Positions 9,602-20,827 of a DNA stretch of 54,584 nt are shown here, piece after piece (position 1 is the stretch's first letter; every line of letters begins with the position of its first letter). Both the position numbers and the translations under genes were made by a program. Below the pieces are notes generated by a model that ran no database searches, was not told where the DNA came from, and saw only the letters and a program-made list of their open reading frames with translations. Origin of the DNA: a virus; the IMG/VR virus record IMGVR_UViG_3300044641_002452, positions 1-54,584 of that record, one strand, 5' to 3'.

Positions 9602-9612
9602 ATTCAAAAAAA

Positions 9613-9620
9613 GATAAATA
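9613..9620 (+). promoter_or_regulatory. T4-like late promoter (GATAAATA)
   Basis: GATAAATA 18 nt upstream of the giant fibre gene, followed by TAGGATAA as a possible ribosome site. Same layout as at 3564. Confidence 0.65.
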
Positions 9621-9638
9621 CATATAATAGGATAATTT

Positions 9639-12600
9639 ATGTCATTAATTTTAAAACAAGAAAACGCTAACTCAGTACCAACACCGCCTGCTGGAAAAGG
9701 TACAGTATTCCTTAATGGATCCGATCAACTAACAATTAAAGACAGTGCTGGCAACACCACCTCAATACCTACGTTCACCGCTACTGGAAATGGAAGTGTA
9801 TTTTTCAATGATGCTGGCTCGTTGGGACAGGATGCTAACTTAACGTTTGACAAAACAACAGATTTAATGACAGTTGCAAATCTAACGGTCACTGGAACAT
9901 TGATTGCTGGAGATATTGCAGTTTCTAGTATTGCAAACGGAACAAGTAATGTTGATATTGTTGGTGTAAGTGGTAATATAACAACAAGTGTAGCAGGTGT
10001 AGCTAACGTATTGGTAGTAACATCTACCGGAGCAAATATCACCGGTACACTGAATGCTACTGGAAACGCTAATGTAGGTAACTTGGGTGCTACTGGTATT
10101 GTAGCAACAACTTTAGCTGGTTCTCTAATTACTAATGCACAACCAAATATTACAAGTGTTGGTACATTATCAACATTAGGTGTCAATGGCAATCTTACTG
10201 CATCAAATGTCATTGCAAACACCGGAGCATTTTATGGTAACGGTGCTGGATTAACTAACATTCCTGGTGGTAACATTACTGGTAACATTAGTGGTAATAT
10301 TTCAAATGCTAACTTTGCCGCTTTTGCCGCAGAAGTAACAGATGCATCACAACCAAATATTACTAGTGTTGGTACTCTTGTTGATTTAACTGTTACAGGT
10401 AATGTCAGCGCAGGTAATTTTAATACAGCAGGTAAAGTAGTTGCTTCAACATTAGAATCAAACGTAACAACAGGCACTGCACCATTTGTAGTTGCATCAA
10501 CGACCAAAGTAACAAACTTAAACGCTGACTTACTTGATGGCTATAGCACAGCAACAGCGGCAACAGGAAATACAGTAGTAATTCGTGATACTGACGGAAG
10601 TTTTAGCGCAAACATCATCACAGCGACATTAAGTGGTGCAGCCACAACAGCAGGTACTGTTACAACAGCCGCACAACCTAATATTACAAGTGTTGGTTCA
10701 CTAACCTCATTAACGGTGACAGGTAATGCTTCAGCAGGTAACATATCAACTGGTGGTGTGTTATCAGTAACAGGCAACGCTAACGTTGGTAATTTAGGAA
10801 CAGCCGGTCTTATCACAGCAACAGGTAATGTGTCAGGTGGTAACTTAACAACGGCTGGTGCAGTAGTAGCAACAGGTAATGTAACTGGCGGCAACTTAAC
10901 TACTGCCGGCGCATTGAGCGTAACTGGCAATGCAAATACAGGTAACTTAGGTACAACTACTCTAATCGCAACTACTGGTAACATCACAACTATCAATAGT
11001 GGATTGTTACAGAACGGTAATAGCAATATCGCAATCACTGCTAACGGCAACGTTTCAATTCAAGCAGCCGGCAGCACTGTTGAATTAGTAGTTACAAACA
11101 CTGGTGCAAATATATCAGGTACATTAAATGCAACAGGTAATGCTAATGTTGGTAACTTAGGTACTGCAGGTTTAATCGTTGCAACTGGTAACGTAACTGG
11201 TGGCAACTTAACAACGGCTGGTGCAGTAGTAGCAACAGGTAATGTAACTGGTGGCAACTTAACTACTGCTGGAGCATTAAGCGTAACTGGTAATGCGAAC
11301 GTTGGAAATATTGGAGCAGCCGCAGGTGTGTTTACAACTGTTGCAGGTAGTTTAACTACAGGATCACAGCCAAACGTTACTAGTGTTGGAACTTTAACTT
11401 CTGTAGCAGTAACGGGTAATACAACTGCAGGTAATGTTTATGCTAACTCAGGTACAATTGGTGCTAGTTTATTAACTGGCACACTTACAACAGCCTCACA
11501 ACCAAACATAACAAGTGTTGGCACATTAAGTTCATTAGCTGTAACAGGGAACGCAAGTGCAGGAAACGTTAATGCAGGTAATTTACTAACAGCAAACTTT
11601 GTTGCTGGTACATTAACAACAGCCGCACAGCCAAACATCACAAGTGTAGGTACACTATCTAGTGTTACTGCATCAGGTAATATTCAAACTAGTGCAAACG
11701 TTGTTACAGATTTAATTGTTGGTAGAACTAGTGGTGTAACAATTACTGCTACCGGCACAAATCAAAATATCAACTTAGTTCCAACAGGAACTGGTAAAGT
11801 TAACGTTGGTAACTTTATAATTTCTAATGTTGCTACTCCGGTAGCAAGCACTGATGCGGCAACGAAACAATACGTTGATGACGTTGCTCAAGGACTACAT
11901 ACACATGATAGTTGTAATGCAGCCACTTCAACTACTCTAGCAGTGGCATCAGGTGGTACAATTACATATAATAACGGTACATCGGGAGTAGGGGCTACAC
12001 TAACAACAACAGGATCATACACAACTATTGACGGTGTTACATTGTCAAACGGTATGCGTATTCTTGTTAAGAACGAAGCAAATACGGCACATAATGGTAT
12101 CTATGACAGAACAAGTTCAACGGTATTGACTCGTTCAACTGATTTTGACACTCCAACAGAAATGGCAGGTGGCGACTTTACCTTTGTTACAGCAGGTACA
12201 TTGTATGACAACACAGGTTGGGTAATGCCCGACCCAGTAACAACAGTTGGTACAAGTCCAGTTGTTTGGGTACAGTTCAGTGGGGCTGGAACATTTACTG
12301 CTGGTACAGGATTAACATTAACAGGATCACAGTTTAGTATTACTAATACTGCTGTGACAGCAGGTAGTTATGGCAATGGAGACAGCGTAGGATCATTTAC
12401 AGTTAACGGTCAAGGTCAACTTACAGCGGCAGCTAACGTTGCAATTACAGCTAACGCCGCAAATTTATCTGGCACAACATTAAAATCAACAGTCGTTAAC
12501 TCTAGTTTAACAAGCGTTGGTACACTAACATCATTGGCCGTAACAGGTAATGCAAGTGCAGGAAACTTAAATACTGCCGGAGCAGTAGTAGGAAGTACAT

Positions 12601-15600
12601 TAACAAGTAATGTAGCAACAGGTACTGCACCGTTAACAGTAACAAGTACAACACGTGTTAGTAACTTGAATGTTGCATATGCAAACGTTGCAGATAATAT
12701 TAATGTAGCAGCCGGCACAGGAAATAACTTCCTTATTTTTGCAAATGCGGCAACAGGTAATGTAGCAGAAATAACTAGTACAGGTCTCACTGCCAACTTA
12801 TCTAACAACTCTATTACCGCAACAACATTTGTTGGTGCCCTATCTGGTGCAGCCACAAGTGCAACAACTGCCGGTACAGTAACAACTGCGGCTCAACCAA
12901 ACATCACATCAGTTGGTACGTTAAGTTCATTAGCGGTAACTGGTAATATTAGTGCCGGTAACGTATCAGCAACAACATTCACAGGTGCATTAAGTGGTGC
13001 GGCAACGACAGCCGGTACAGTAACAACTGCGGCTCAACCAAACATCACATCAGTTGGTACACTAACTAGTTTGGGTGTAACTGGTAATATTAGTGCCGGT
13101 AACGTATCAGCAACAACATTCACAGGTGCATTAAGTGGTGCGGCAACGACAGCCGGTACAGTAACAACTAATGCACAACCCAATATCACATCAGTTGGTA
13201 CGTTAAGTTCATTAGCGGTAACTGGTAATCTATCTTCGGGTAACGCTAACTTAGGTAATGCCGCAAGGGCTAATTTCTTCATTGGTGATGGTAGTTTACT
13301 AACTAATATCCCAATTGGCACATCTCTTTCAAACGGTAACTCAAACGTAAGTATTCCTGCCGCAAACGGTAACGTCAACATCAGTAGTGCAGGTAATGCA
13401 AATATTGCAATAGTCACTGGTACTGGCGTTAACGTAGCTGGTACATTGAATGCTACTGGTAACGCTAACGTTGGCAATATTGGTGCAACGAATGGTGTAT
13501 TCACTAATGTATCAGGTAACGGTTCATCATTAAGTTCAATCACAGGCGCCAATGTTACTGGTGCAGTAGCATTTGCAACAACCGCTAATGCAGTAGCAGG
13601 TGCTAACGTGTCAGGTCAAGTTGGCAACGCTCTTGTAGCAGGTACAGTTTATACTAATGCTCAACCAAACATAACAAGTGTTGGCACATTATCATCATTA
13701 GCGGTAACTGGCAATGCATCCGCCGGTAATCTAAATACAGCAGGAGCAGTAGTAGCAAGCACGTTAACTTCAAACATAGCAACAGGTACCGCACCACTAA
13801 CAGTAACAAGTACTACCCGTGTTTCAAACTTAAACGTTGCGTATGCTAACGTTGCTGATACTATTAATGTAGTAGCCGGAACAGGAAACAATTTCTTAAT
13901 TTTTGCAAACGCGGCAACAGGTAACGTAGCAGAACTAACAAGTACTGGTCTAGTTGCTAACCTATCAAATAACTCTATTACTGCTACAACATTTGTTGGT
14001 GCACTAAGTGGTGCGGCAACTAGTGCTACAACTGCAGGTACGGTTACAACTGCGGCTCAATCTAATATTACGTCTGTTGGTACGTTGACAAGTCTAAATG
14101 TAAGCGGTACTGTAACAGCTCCTGCATTTACTGCAAACACAGGTGTGTTTACGGGTAATGGTAGTGGATTGAGTGCAATAGCAGGTGCTAACGTAACCGG
14201 TACTGTATCAAGTGCTACTGCGGCAACCAATGCATCTGCACTGTTACAGAACACCTCAACTGCAACTACAGTCTATCCAACATTCAGTACATCAAGTGCT
14301 AATGGAAACTCAAGTGCTGTTATTAACACTGGAATCAGTGCTAACTTAGGCAATGCCTCTATCACAGCAACAACATTCGTCGGTGCTTTATCGGGAGCGG
14401 CAACAAGTGCGACAACTGCGGGTACTGTTACAACTGCGGCTCAGCCAAATATTACGTCAGTCGGTACTCTAACTAGTTTGGGTGTAAGTGGTACTGTCAC
14501 TGCTTCGGCATTTACAGCTAATACAGGTGTATTTACAGGTAATGGTTCAGGATTGAGTGCCATCGCAGGTGCTAATGTAACTGGTGCCGTATCATTTGCA
14601 TCAACCGCAAACGCAGTAGCAGGTGCTAATGTTTCTGGTCAAGTAGCAAATGCACTTGTAGCAGGTACTGTCTATACGGCAGCACAGCCAAATATTACGT
14701 CAGTCGGTACGCTAACTGGTTTAGGCGTTAATGGCACTATAACCGGCGTAAACATCACTGCAAATACAGGTGTGTTCACTGGTAATGGTAGTGGATTAAG
14801 TGCGATTGCAGGTGCTAATGTTACCGGCACAGTATCAAGTGCAACTACAGCCGGCACAGTAACAACAGCCGCGCAACCAAACATAACTTCAGTAGGAACA
14901 CTAACAAGTGCTACTGTTACTGGTAACGTTGCAGCCGGCAACTTGACAACAACTGGTGTACTAAGTGTTACTGGTACTGGTGTAAGCAGTATTGCTGGCA
15001 ATTTGGATATGACTAGCAATACCATTATCAATCTTGCTACTCCAACTAACTCATCTGATGCCGCAACAAAACAATATGTTGACGATGTTGCACAGGGATT
15101 GCATATTCACGCTTCTTGTAACGCAGCCACTCAAACTACATTAGCAACTATCTCAGGCGGTACAGTTACCTATAACAATGGTACAGCTGGTGTAGGTGCA
15201 ACACTAACAACTACTGGTTCATATACCACTATTGATGGTGTCACACTATCAAACGGAATGCGTATTCTTGTTAAGAACGAAGCAACTCAAGCAAATAACG
15301 GTATCTATGTAAGAACAAGCTCAACTGTGTTGACTCGTGCTACTGACTTTGATACTGCTGCCGAAATTGCAGGCGGTGACTTCACTTTTGTCACGGCTGG
15401 TACTCTATATAATTCAACTGGTTGGGTACAAATTGACGATGTTACTACAGTTGGCACAGATCCAATAGTTTGGGAGCAGTTCTCAGGTGCAGGAACCTAT
15501 CAAGCAGGCACTGGTTTAACATTAACTGGTTCTACTTTCAGTGTAAATGCAAGTCAGACACAGGTTACCGCTGTCGGTACGCTAACTGGTTTAAACTCAA

Positions 15601-18600
15601 GTGGTACTATAACCGCCCCCGCATTCACTGCTAATACAGGTGTGTTTACGGGTAATGGTAGTGGATTGAGTGCTATTGCAGGTGCTAACGTAACTGGTAC
15701 AGTAAGTAGTGCAACTACAGCGGGTACTGTAACAACTGCGGCTCAGCCTAATATCACTTCAGTAAGTACTTCATTTAGTGGATTGACTTTTGTAGCAAAT
15801 GCACAAATTACAATGTCAGGCGCTGGATCACAGATTTCTGGAGTTAACTTAGTAAGTGCTAACTCTTTCTCAGGTAACGGGTCATCAATAACTGGAATAA
15901 ACGCATCTAGTATTGCAAGTGGTACACTAGCACAAGCAAGACTTGCAAACAGTACGTTAACATTAGGTAACACTACTTTAACATTGGGTGGTACAACTAC
16001 TACTGTGGCGGGCTTATCTAGTGTTACATCTACTACGTTTGTCGGTGCATTAACCGGGGCGGCAACTAGTGCTACGACAGCGGGTACAGTAACAACTGCG
16101 GCACAACCAAACATCACTAGTGTTGGTACATTAAGTTCTTTAGCAGTAACTGGTAACGGTACATTTGGTAATATCAACACATCTGGAACAGAAACAGCAA
16201 CTCGTTTTATATCAAATATTGCAACAGGTACAGCACCATTGACTGTAACTTCTACTACACGTGTCGCAAACTTAAACGTTGATTATGCTAACGTGGCAGA
16301 CTTTATTAGTGTGGCAGCCGGTACAGGAAATAACTTCCTTATTTTTGCAAATGCGGCAACAGGTAATGTATCAGAACTAACAAGTACTGGTTTAGTTGCT
16401 AACCTATCAAATAACTCTATTACAGCGACTACATTTGTTGGTGCACTAAGCGGCGCCGCAACTAGCGCAACAACAGCAGGTACGGTTACAACTGCGGCTC
16501 AATCTAATATTACAAGTGTTGGTACATTGACTGGTTTGTTAGTTGGTGCAACCGCGGCACAAGTTGATTTCCCAAATGCTAAAGCAATCATATCACAAGA
16601 TAATAGTGGTCAAACACACTCAGAAAATATTGGTGTTGTTGGTGAAGCTGTTGCAGATTCTGGTAATGCAAACACATGGGGTATTGGTGTATTGGGTGAA
16701 GCACGTGCAAATGGTGCTACTAAAGCAACTGGTGTTCAAGGTGGCGGTTATGTAACAAACTCAGCCGATACCGGCGCCGCAGTTGGTGTACGTGGTTACT
16801 CTACTCAAACACACTCAGGTGGTTACAACATTGGTGTTTTAGGTAACGCATCTGGTTCTGGTATAGGTAGCTATGCTTTCTATGTGCAAGCAGGTAACAT
16901 TGGTTCTATTGAAACTGCAACAATTTGGGATTTAGTAGATAACTCAAATGCGGCACTAACATTTAATTCAACTGGCAAAGCAAACATCTTTGGTATTGAA
17001 ACTACAGATGGCGCAGAAGGTATATATACACAGGGTTACTTAAACGTAACCGGTAATGCCGCAGTTGGTGGTATTAAAACAAATAATTATTATTATGCTA
17101 ATGGTAGCCCAGTTGACTTCCAACAAGCAGGTGGTTCAAACGCACAAATTCAATTTAATGATGCTGACGCCTTTGGTGGTAGTGCAGCCTTCACATTTAA
17201 TAAAACTTCTAATGTAGTACAAATTGGTAATGCATTAAGCGTTGTTGGTAATGCTAACATTGGTAACATTGGTACAGGTGGTTTAATAACTGCTACAGGT
17301 AATATTGGTGGTGGTAACTTAGTAACCGGCGGTTTAGTAACTGCTACAGGTAATGTAACTGGTGGTAACTTAACTACAGGTGGTTTAGTAACTGCTACTG
17401 GTAATGTTACTGCTGGTAATTTAGTAACAGGTGGCATTGTAAGTGCTACTGGTAATGGCACATTTGGCAACATAAGTACTGGTACTGCTAATGTAGTTAA
17501 CTTAAATGTATCAGGCAATGTAACCAGTGCTTTGTTACCTAATGTAGATGTTACATACGATTTAGGTTCTAATACACAACGCTGGAAAGACATATACTTA
17601 TCTAATAGCACAATCTATTTAGGCAATGCCAGAATGACTTCTAATGGTAGTGCTATTAGCATGTCAGGTAATGTAGCTGGTGCTAATTTAATAACAACCG
17701 GAAGTTTATCAGTAGGTGGCAATGCTAATGTTGGTAACTTAGGCACATCTGGTTTAATCACTGCTACAGGTAACATTACCGGTGGTAATGTAATTGGGAC
17801 ATTATTAACAGGTACATTGACAACCAACGCACAACCTAATATTACATCGGTTGGAACTTTAACTAGTGTATCAGTGTCAGGTAATGCAAACATCGGCAAT
17901 ATTGGTACAGGTGGATTGATTGCCGCTACAGGTAATATCACTGGTGGTAATTTAATAACCGGTGGTGTTATATCTGCTACAGGTAATGCTAATGTAGGTA
18001 ACATTGGTGCAACTGGAGTATTTGCAACTACACTAAGTTCTAGTGGTAATGCTAATGTAGGTAATTTAGGCACAGCTGGTTTAATTACTGCTACCGGTAA
18101 TTTGAATGCCGGTAATGTCATTACAGCAGGTATTGTAAGTGCTACAGGTAATGGTACATTTGGTAACGTATCTGCTACAACATTTACTGGTGCATTGAGT
18201 GGTGCGGCAACTACAGCAGGTACTGTTACTACTGCGGCTCAGCCAAATATTACATCAGTTGGTACACTAACAAGTGTTAGTGTTTCAGGTAATGCTAACG
18301 TAGGAAACATCGGAGCAGCCGCAGGTATATTTACAACAGTTGCAGGTAGTTTAACAACAGCCGCACAACCTAACATTACTTCAGTTGGTACACTAACAAG
18401 TGTTAGTGTTTCAGGTAATGCTAACGTAGGTAATTTGGGTACAGGTGGATTGATTACTGCTACAGGTAATATCACTGGCGGTAACTTGACTACCGGTGGT
18501 TTAGTAAGTGCAACCGGTAATATTGTAACTAATGCTAACTTAGTAACTGATTTGATTGTTGGCAGAACAACAGGTGTATCAATTACTGCAACTGGTACAA

Positions 18601-20783
18601 ATCAAAACATCAATTTAACTCCTACAGGAACTGGTAAAGTTAATGTTGGTAACTTTATTATTTCTAATGTTGGTACTCCAATTGCATCAACTGATGCCGC
18701 AACAAAACAATATGTTGATGATATTGCACAAGGTCTACACGTACATGCAAGTTGTAACGCAGCCACTCAAACCACATTAGCAAGTATCTCAGGTGGTACT
18801 GTTACATATAATAATGGTACAGCAGGTGTAGGCGCAACATTGACAACAACAGGTTCATATACAACTATTGACGGTGTAACATTAACAAATGGTATGCGTA
18901 TTCTTGTTAAGAATGAAGCGACTGCCGCAAATAATGGTATATATGTTCGCACAAGTTCAACAGTATTAACCCGTGCTACTGACTTTGATACCGGTGCTGA
19001 GATTCAAGGCGGTGACTTCACTTTCGTTACTGCCGGCACATTATACAACTCAACTGGTTGGGTTCAAACTGACGAGGTCACTACAATCGGTACAGATCCA
19101 ATTGAATGGGTACAGTTCAGCGGCGCCGGCGAATACACTGCTGGTACAGGATTAACATTAACAGGTGGTGCGTTTAGTATTACTAATACTGCTGTGTCAG
19201 CAGGTAGTTATGGTAACGGAGATGCAGTAGCATCATTTACTGTTAACGGTCAAGGCCAACTAACTGCTGCCGCTAACGTTGCAATCACTGCAAATGCCGC
19301 AAACTTGTCAGGCACAACATTAAAATCAACAGTTGTTACTTCTAGTTTGACAAGCGTTGGTACACTAGGATCACTGGCAGTAACAGGCAATATTAGTGCA
19401 GGTAATGTAAGTGCAACAACATTTACTGGTGCATTGAGTGGTGCGGCAACTACTGCTGGTACTGTTACTACAGCGGCACAACCTAATATTACATCAGTAG
19501 GTACATTAACATCACTTGCTGTTACAGGTAATATATCTGCTGGTAATGTAAGTGCAACTACGTTTACAGGCGCACTAAGTGGTGCGGCTACTAGTGCAAC
19601 TACAGCGGGCACCGTAACTACTGCGGCACAACCTAATATTACTTCAGTAGGTACACTAACAAGTTTAGCAGTAACTGGAAACATCAGCGCAGGTAACGTA
19701 TCTGCTACAACATTTACTGGTGCTCTATCAGGTGCGGCTACTAGTGCAACTACAGCAGGTACTGTTACTACAGCGGCTCAACCTAACATTACAAGTGTTG
19801 GTACACTAACTGGTTTGGGTGTTAACGGCACTGTAACAGCCTCAGCATTTACTGCAAATACAGGTGTGTTCACTGGTAACGGTTCTTCTTTAACTGCATT
19901 GAACGCAAGTAATATCAGTTCTGGTACATTAGCACAAGCAAGACTTGCTAATAGTTCATTAACTGTTAACGGTACGGCAATTTCACTTGGTGGATCTGGT
20001 ACTATTACTGCAACAGCAACTAATGCACTTACAATCGGTACAGGTCTTGGTGGCACAAGTTATAACGGCAGTTCTGCTGTAACTATTACTAATACAGGCG
20101 TAACCAGTATTGTAGCAGGTACTAACATTGCAGTCAGTGGCGCAACCGGAGGAGTCACAGTTAGCGTAACTGGAACAGTAGCAAGTGCAACTACAGCAGG
20201 TACTGTAACAACAGCGGCACAGCCAAATATCACATCAGTTGGTACATTGACTGGCTTAACATTATCTGGTACACTGACCGGCGCAGTTCAAATTGGTACA
20301 GGTACAGCAACTCACTTTGGTACGACTCTAACAACTGGTGCAAATACTACAGCAGGTACGGTTACTGGTAACTGGACATTGAGTGCAGGTTCTAGATTGA
20401 ATGCAACATACGCTGACTTGGCAGAAAAATATACTGCTGATGCTGATTATGAGCCAGGAACAGTTTTAGTATTTGGTGGCGAACATGAAGTTACATTATC
20501 AACAGAAACAGATTCATTCAGAGTAGCTGGTGTTGTAACAACTAACCCAGCATATACTATGAATAATGGTTGTGAAGGTGAACACGTTGCTACTATTGCT
20601 CTACAAGGTCGTGTGCCAGCTAAAGTAATTGGCCCAATCTTTAAAGGTGATCTATTAGTATCAACAGGTAATGGATATGCTACCGCTAATAACATAGCAC
20701 GTGCAGGTACTATTATTGGTAAGTCACTAGAAAACTTCACTGGTGCTTCTGGCATAGTTGAAGTAGCTGTAGGACGATTCTAA
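9639..20783 (+). CDS. Giant repeat tail fibre protein (3714 residues)
   Basis: An 11-kb gene. Most of the protein is built from dozens of units like 'TTAAQPNITSVGTLTSL-VTGN' and 'SATTFTGALSGAATTAGTV', some identical over about 30 residues. Three copies of the 'AATKQYVDDVAQGLH' fibre module lie at about residues 740-890, 1810-1955 and 3020-3165. A distinct globular insertion, Gly/Ala-rich with 'GVVGEAV' and 'GVRGYS' turns, lies at about 2300-2480. The final 130 residues begin YADLAEKYTADADYEPGTV and form a conserved fibre C-terminal domain I remember from marine T4-like phages. Much of the DNA is repetitive, so length may vary by recombination or be affected by assembly. No enzyme motif is evident. 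Likely host recognition. Confidence 0.8.
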   Translation: MSLILKQENANSVPTPPAGKGTVFLNGSDQLTIKDSAGNTTSIPTFTATGNGSVFFNDAGSLGQDANLTFDKTTDLMTVANLTVTGTLIAGDIAVSSIANGTSNVDIVGVSGNITTSVAGVANVLVVTSTGANITGTLNATGNANVGNLGATGIVATTLAGSLITNAQPNITSVGTLSTLGVNGNLTASNVIANTGAFYGNGAGLTNIPGGNITGNISGNISNANFAAFAAEVTDASQPNITSVGTLVDLTVTGNVSAGNFNTAGKVVASTLESNVTTGTAPFVVASTTKVTNLNADLLDGYSTATAATGNTVVIRDTDGSFSANIITATLSGAATTAGTVTTAAQPNITSVGSLTSLTVTGNASAGNISTGGVLSVTGNANVGNLGTAGLITATGNVSGGNLTTAGAVVATGNVTGGNLTTAGALSVTGNANTGNLGTTTLIATTGNITTINSGLLQNGNSNIAITANGNVSIQAAGSTVELVVTNTGANISGTLNATGNANVGNLGTAGLIVATGNVTGGNLTTAGAVVATGNVTGGNLTTAGALSVTGNANVGNIGAAAGVFTTVAGSLTTGSQPNVTSVGTLTSVAVTGNTTAGNVYANSGTIGASLLTGTLTTASQPNITSVGTLSSLAVTGNASAGNVNAGNLLTANFVAGTLTTAAQPNITSVGTLSSVTASGNIQTSANVVTDLIVGRTSGVTITATGTNQNINLVPTGTGKVNVGNFIISNVATPVASTDAATKQYVDDVAQGLHTHDSCNAATSTTLAVASGGTITYNNGTSGVGATLTTTGSYTTIDGVTLSNGMRILVKNEANTAHNGIYDRTSSTVLTRSTDFDTPTEMAGGDFTFVTAGTLYDNTGWVMPDPVTTVGTSPVVWVQFSGAGTFTAGTGLTLTGSQFSITNTAVTAGSYGNGDSVGSFTVNGQGQLTAAANVAITANAANLSGTTLKSTVVNSSLTSVGTLTSLAVTGNASAGNLNTAGAVVGSTLTSNVATGTAPLTVTSTTRVSNLNVAYANVADNINVAAGTGNNFLIFANAATGNVAEITSTGLTANLSNNSITATTFVGALSGAATSATTAGTVTTAAQPNITSVGTLSSLAVTGNISAGNVSATTFTGALSGAATTAGTVTTAAQPNITSVGTLTSLGVTGNISAGNVSATTFTGALSGAATTAGTVTTNAQPNITSVGTLSSLAVTGNLSSGNANLGNAARANFFIGDGSLLTNIPIGTSLSNGNSNVSIPAANGNVNISSAGNANIAIVTGTGVNVAGTLNATGNANVGNIGATNGVFTNVSGNGSSLSSITGANVTGAVAFATTANAVAGANVSGQVGNALVAGTVYTNAQPNITSVGTLSSLAVTGNASAGNLNTAGAVVASTLTSNIATGTAPLTVTSTTRVSNLNVAYANVADTINVVAGTGNNFLIFANAATGNVAELTSTGLVANLSNNSITATTFVGALSGAATSATTAGTVTTAAQSNITSVGTLTSLNVSGTVTAPAFTANTGVFTGNGSGLSAIAGANVTGTVSSATAATNASALLQNTSTATTVYPTFSTSSANGNSSAVINTGISANLGNASITATTFVGALSGAATSATTAGTVTTAAQPNITSVGTLTSLGVSGTVTASAFTANTGVFTGNGSGLSAIAGANVTGAVSFASTANAVAGANVSGQVANALVAGTVYTAAQPNITSVGTLTGLGVNGTITGVNITANTGVFTGNGSGLSAIAGANVTGTVSSATTAGTVTTAAQPNITSVGTLTSATVTGNVAAGNLTTTGVLSVTGTGVSSIAGNLDMTSNTIINLATPTNSSDAATKQYVDDVAQGLHIHASCNAATQTTLATISGGTVTYNNGTAGVGATLTTTGSYTTIDGVTLSNGMRILVKNEATQANNGIYVRTSSTVLTRATDFDTAAEIAGGDFTFVTAGTLYNSTGWVQIDDVTTVGTDPIVWEQFSGAGTYQAGTGLTLTGSTFSVNASQTQVTAVGTLTGLNSSGTITAPAFTANTGVFTGNGSGLSAIAGANVTGTVSSATTAGTVTTAAQPNITSVSTSFSGLTFVANAQITMSGAGSQISGVNLVSANSFSGNGSSITGINASSIASGTLAQARLANSTLTLGNTTLTLGGTTTTVAGLSSVTSTTFVGALTGAATSATTAGTVTTAAQPNITSVGTLSSLAVTGNGTFGNINTSGTETATRFISNIATGTAPLTVTSTTRVANLNVDYANVADFISVAAGTGNNFLIFANAATGNVSELTSTGLVANLSNNSITATTFVGALSGAATSATTAGTVTTAAQSNITSVGTLTGLLVGATAAQVDFPNAKAIISQDNSGQTHSENIGVVGEAVADSGNANTWGIGVLGEARANGATKATGVQGGGYVTNSADTGAAVGVRGYSTQTHSGGYNIGVLGNASGSGIGSYAFYVQAGNIGSIETATIWDLVDNSNAALTFNSTGKANIFGIETTDGAEGIYTQGYLNVTGNAAVGGIKTNNYYYANGSPVDFQQAGGSNAQIQFNDADAFGGSAAFTFNKTSNVVQIGNALSVVGNANIGNIGTGGLITATGNIGGGNLVTGGLVTATGNVTGGNLTTGGLVTATGNVTAGNLVTGGIVSATGNGTFGNISTGTANVVNLNVSGNVTSALLPNVDVTYDLGSNTQRWKDIYLSNSTIYLGNARMTSNGSAISMSGNVAGANLITTGSLSVGGNANVGNLGTSGLITATGNITGGNVIGTLLTGTLTTNAQPNITSVGTLTSVSVSGNANIGNIGTGGLIAATGNITGGNLITGGVISATGNANVGNIGATGVFATTLSSSGNANVGNLGTAGLITATGNLNAGNVITAGIVSATGNGTFGNVSATTFTGALSGAATTAGTVTTAAQPNITSVGTLTSVSVSGNANVGNIGAAAGIFTTVAGSLTTAAQPNITSVGTLTSVSVSGNANVGNLGTGGLITATGNITGGNLTTGGLVSATGNIVTNANLVTDLIVGRTTGVSITATGTNQNINLTPTGTGKVNVGNFIISNVGTPIASTDAATKQYVDDIAQGLHVHASCNAATQTTLASISGGTVTYNNGTAGVGATLTTTGSYTTIDGVTLTNGMRILVKNEATAANNGIYVRTSSTVLTRATDFDTGAEIQGGDFTFVTAGTLYNSTGWVQTDEVTTIGTDPIEWVQFSGAGEYTAGTGLTLTGGAFSITNTAVSAGSYGNGDAVASFTVNGQGQLTAAANVAITANAANLSGTTLKSTVVTSSLTSVGTLGSLAVTGNISAGNVSATTFTGALSGAATTAGTVTTAAQPNITSVGTLTSLAVTGNISAGNVSATTFTGALSGAATSATTAGTVTTAAQPNITSVGTLTSLAVTGNISAGNVSATTFTGALSGAATSATTAGTVTTAAQPNITSVGTLTGLGVNGTVTASAFTANTGVFTGNGSSLTALNASNISSGTLAQARLANSSLTVNGTAISLGGSGTITATATNALTIGTGLGGTSYNGSSAVTITNTGVTSIVAGTNIAVSGATGGVTVSVTGTVASATTAGTVTTAAQPNITSVGTLTGLTLSGTLTGAVQIGTGTATHFGTTLTTGANTTAGTVTGNWTLSAGSRLNATYADLAEKYTADADYEPGTVLVFGGEHEVTLSTETDSFRVAGVVTTNPAYTMNNGCEGEHVATIALQGRVPAKVIGPIFKGDLLVSTGNGYATANNIARAGTIIGKSLENFTGASGIVEVAVGRF
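12939..13169 (+). repeat. Direct repeat pair inside the giant fibre gene (90 bp, offset 141 bp)
   Basis: The stretches 12939-13028 and 13080-13169 appear identical over 90 bp and are 141 bp (47 codons) apart, in frame. They are the cleanest of many near-identical repeats in this gene, and could support in-frame expansion or contraction. Confidence 0.8.
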
Positions 20784-20790
20784 TACAATT

Positions 20791-20827
20791 TCACACTGTA
20801 CTTTTTGTAATGATAAGTACAGTGTGA
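20791..20827 (+). promoter_or_regulatory. 13-bp perfect hairpin covering the GTG start of the next gene
   Basis: Arms 20791-20803 and 20815-20827 are perfectly complementary (TCACACTGTACTT / AAGTACAGTGTGA) with an 11-nt loop. The right arm contains the GTG start codon at 20824. No U-run follows on the plus strand, so it is less likely a simple terminator for the fibre gene. It may block ribosome entry or mark the 3' end of the fibre mRNA. Confidence 0.6.

Noticed and set aside
10541-20755. Many Pro/Val/Leu-rich ORFs opposite the giant fibre gene
   Set aside because: They are all antisense to in-frame repeats of the fibre and have no ribosome sites or promoter.
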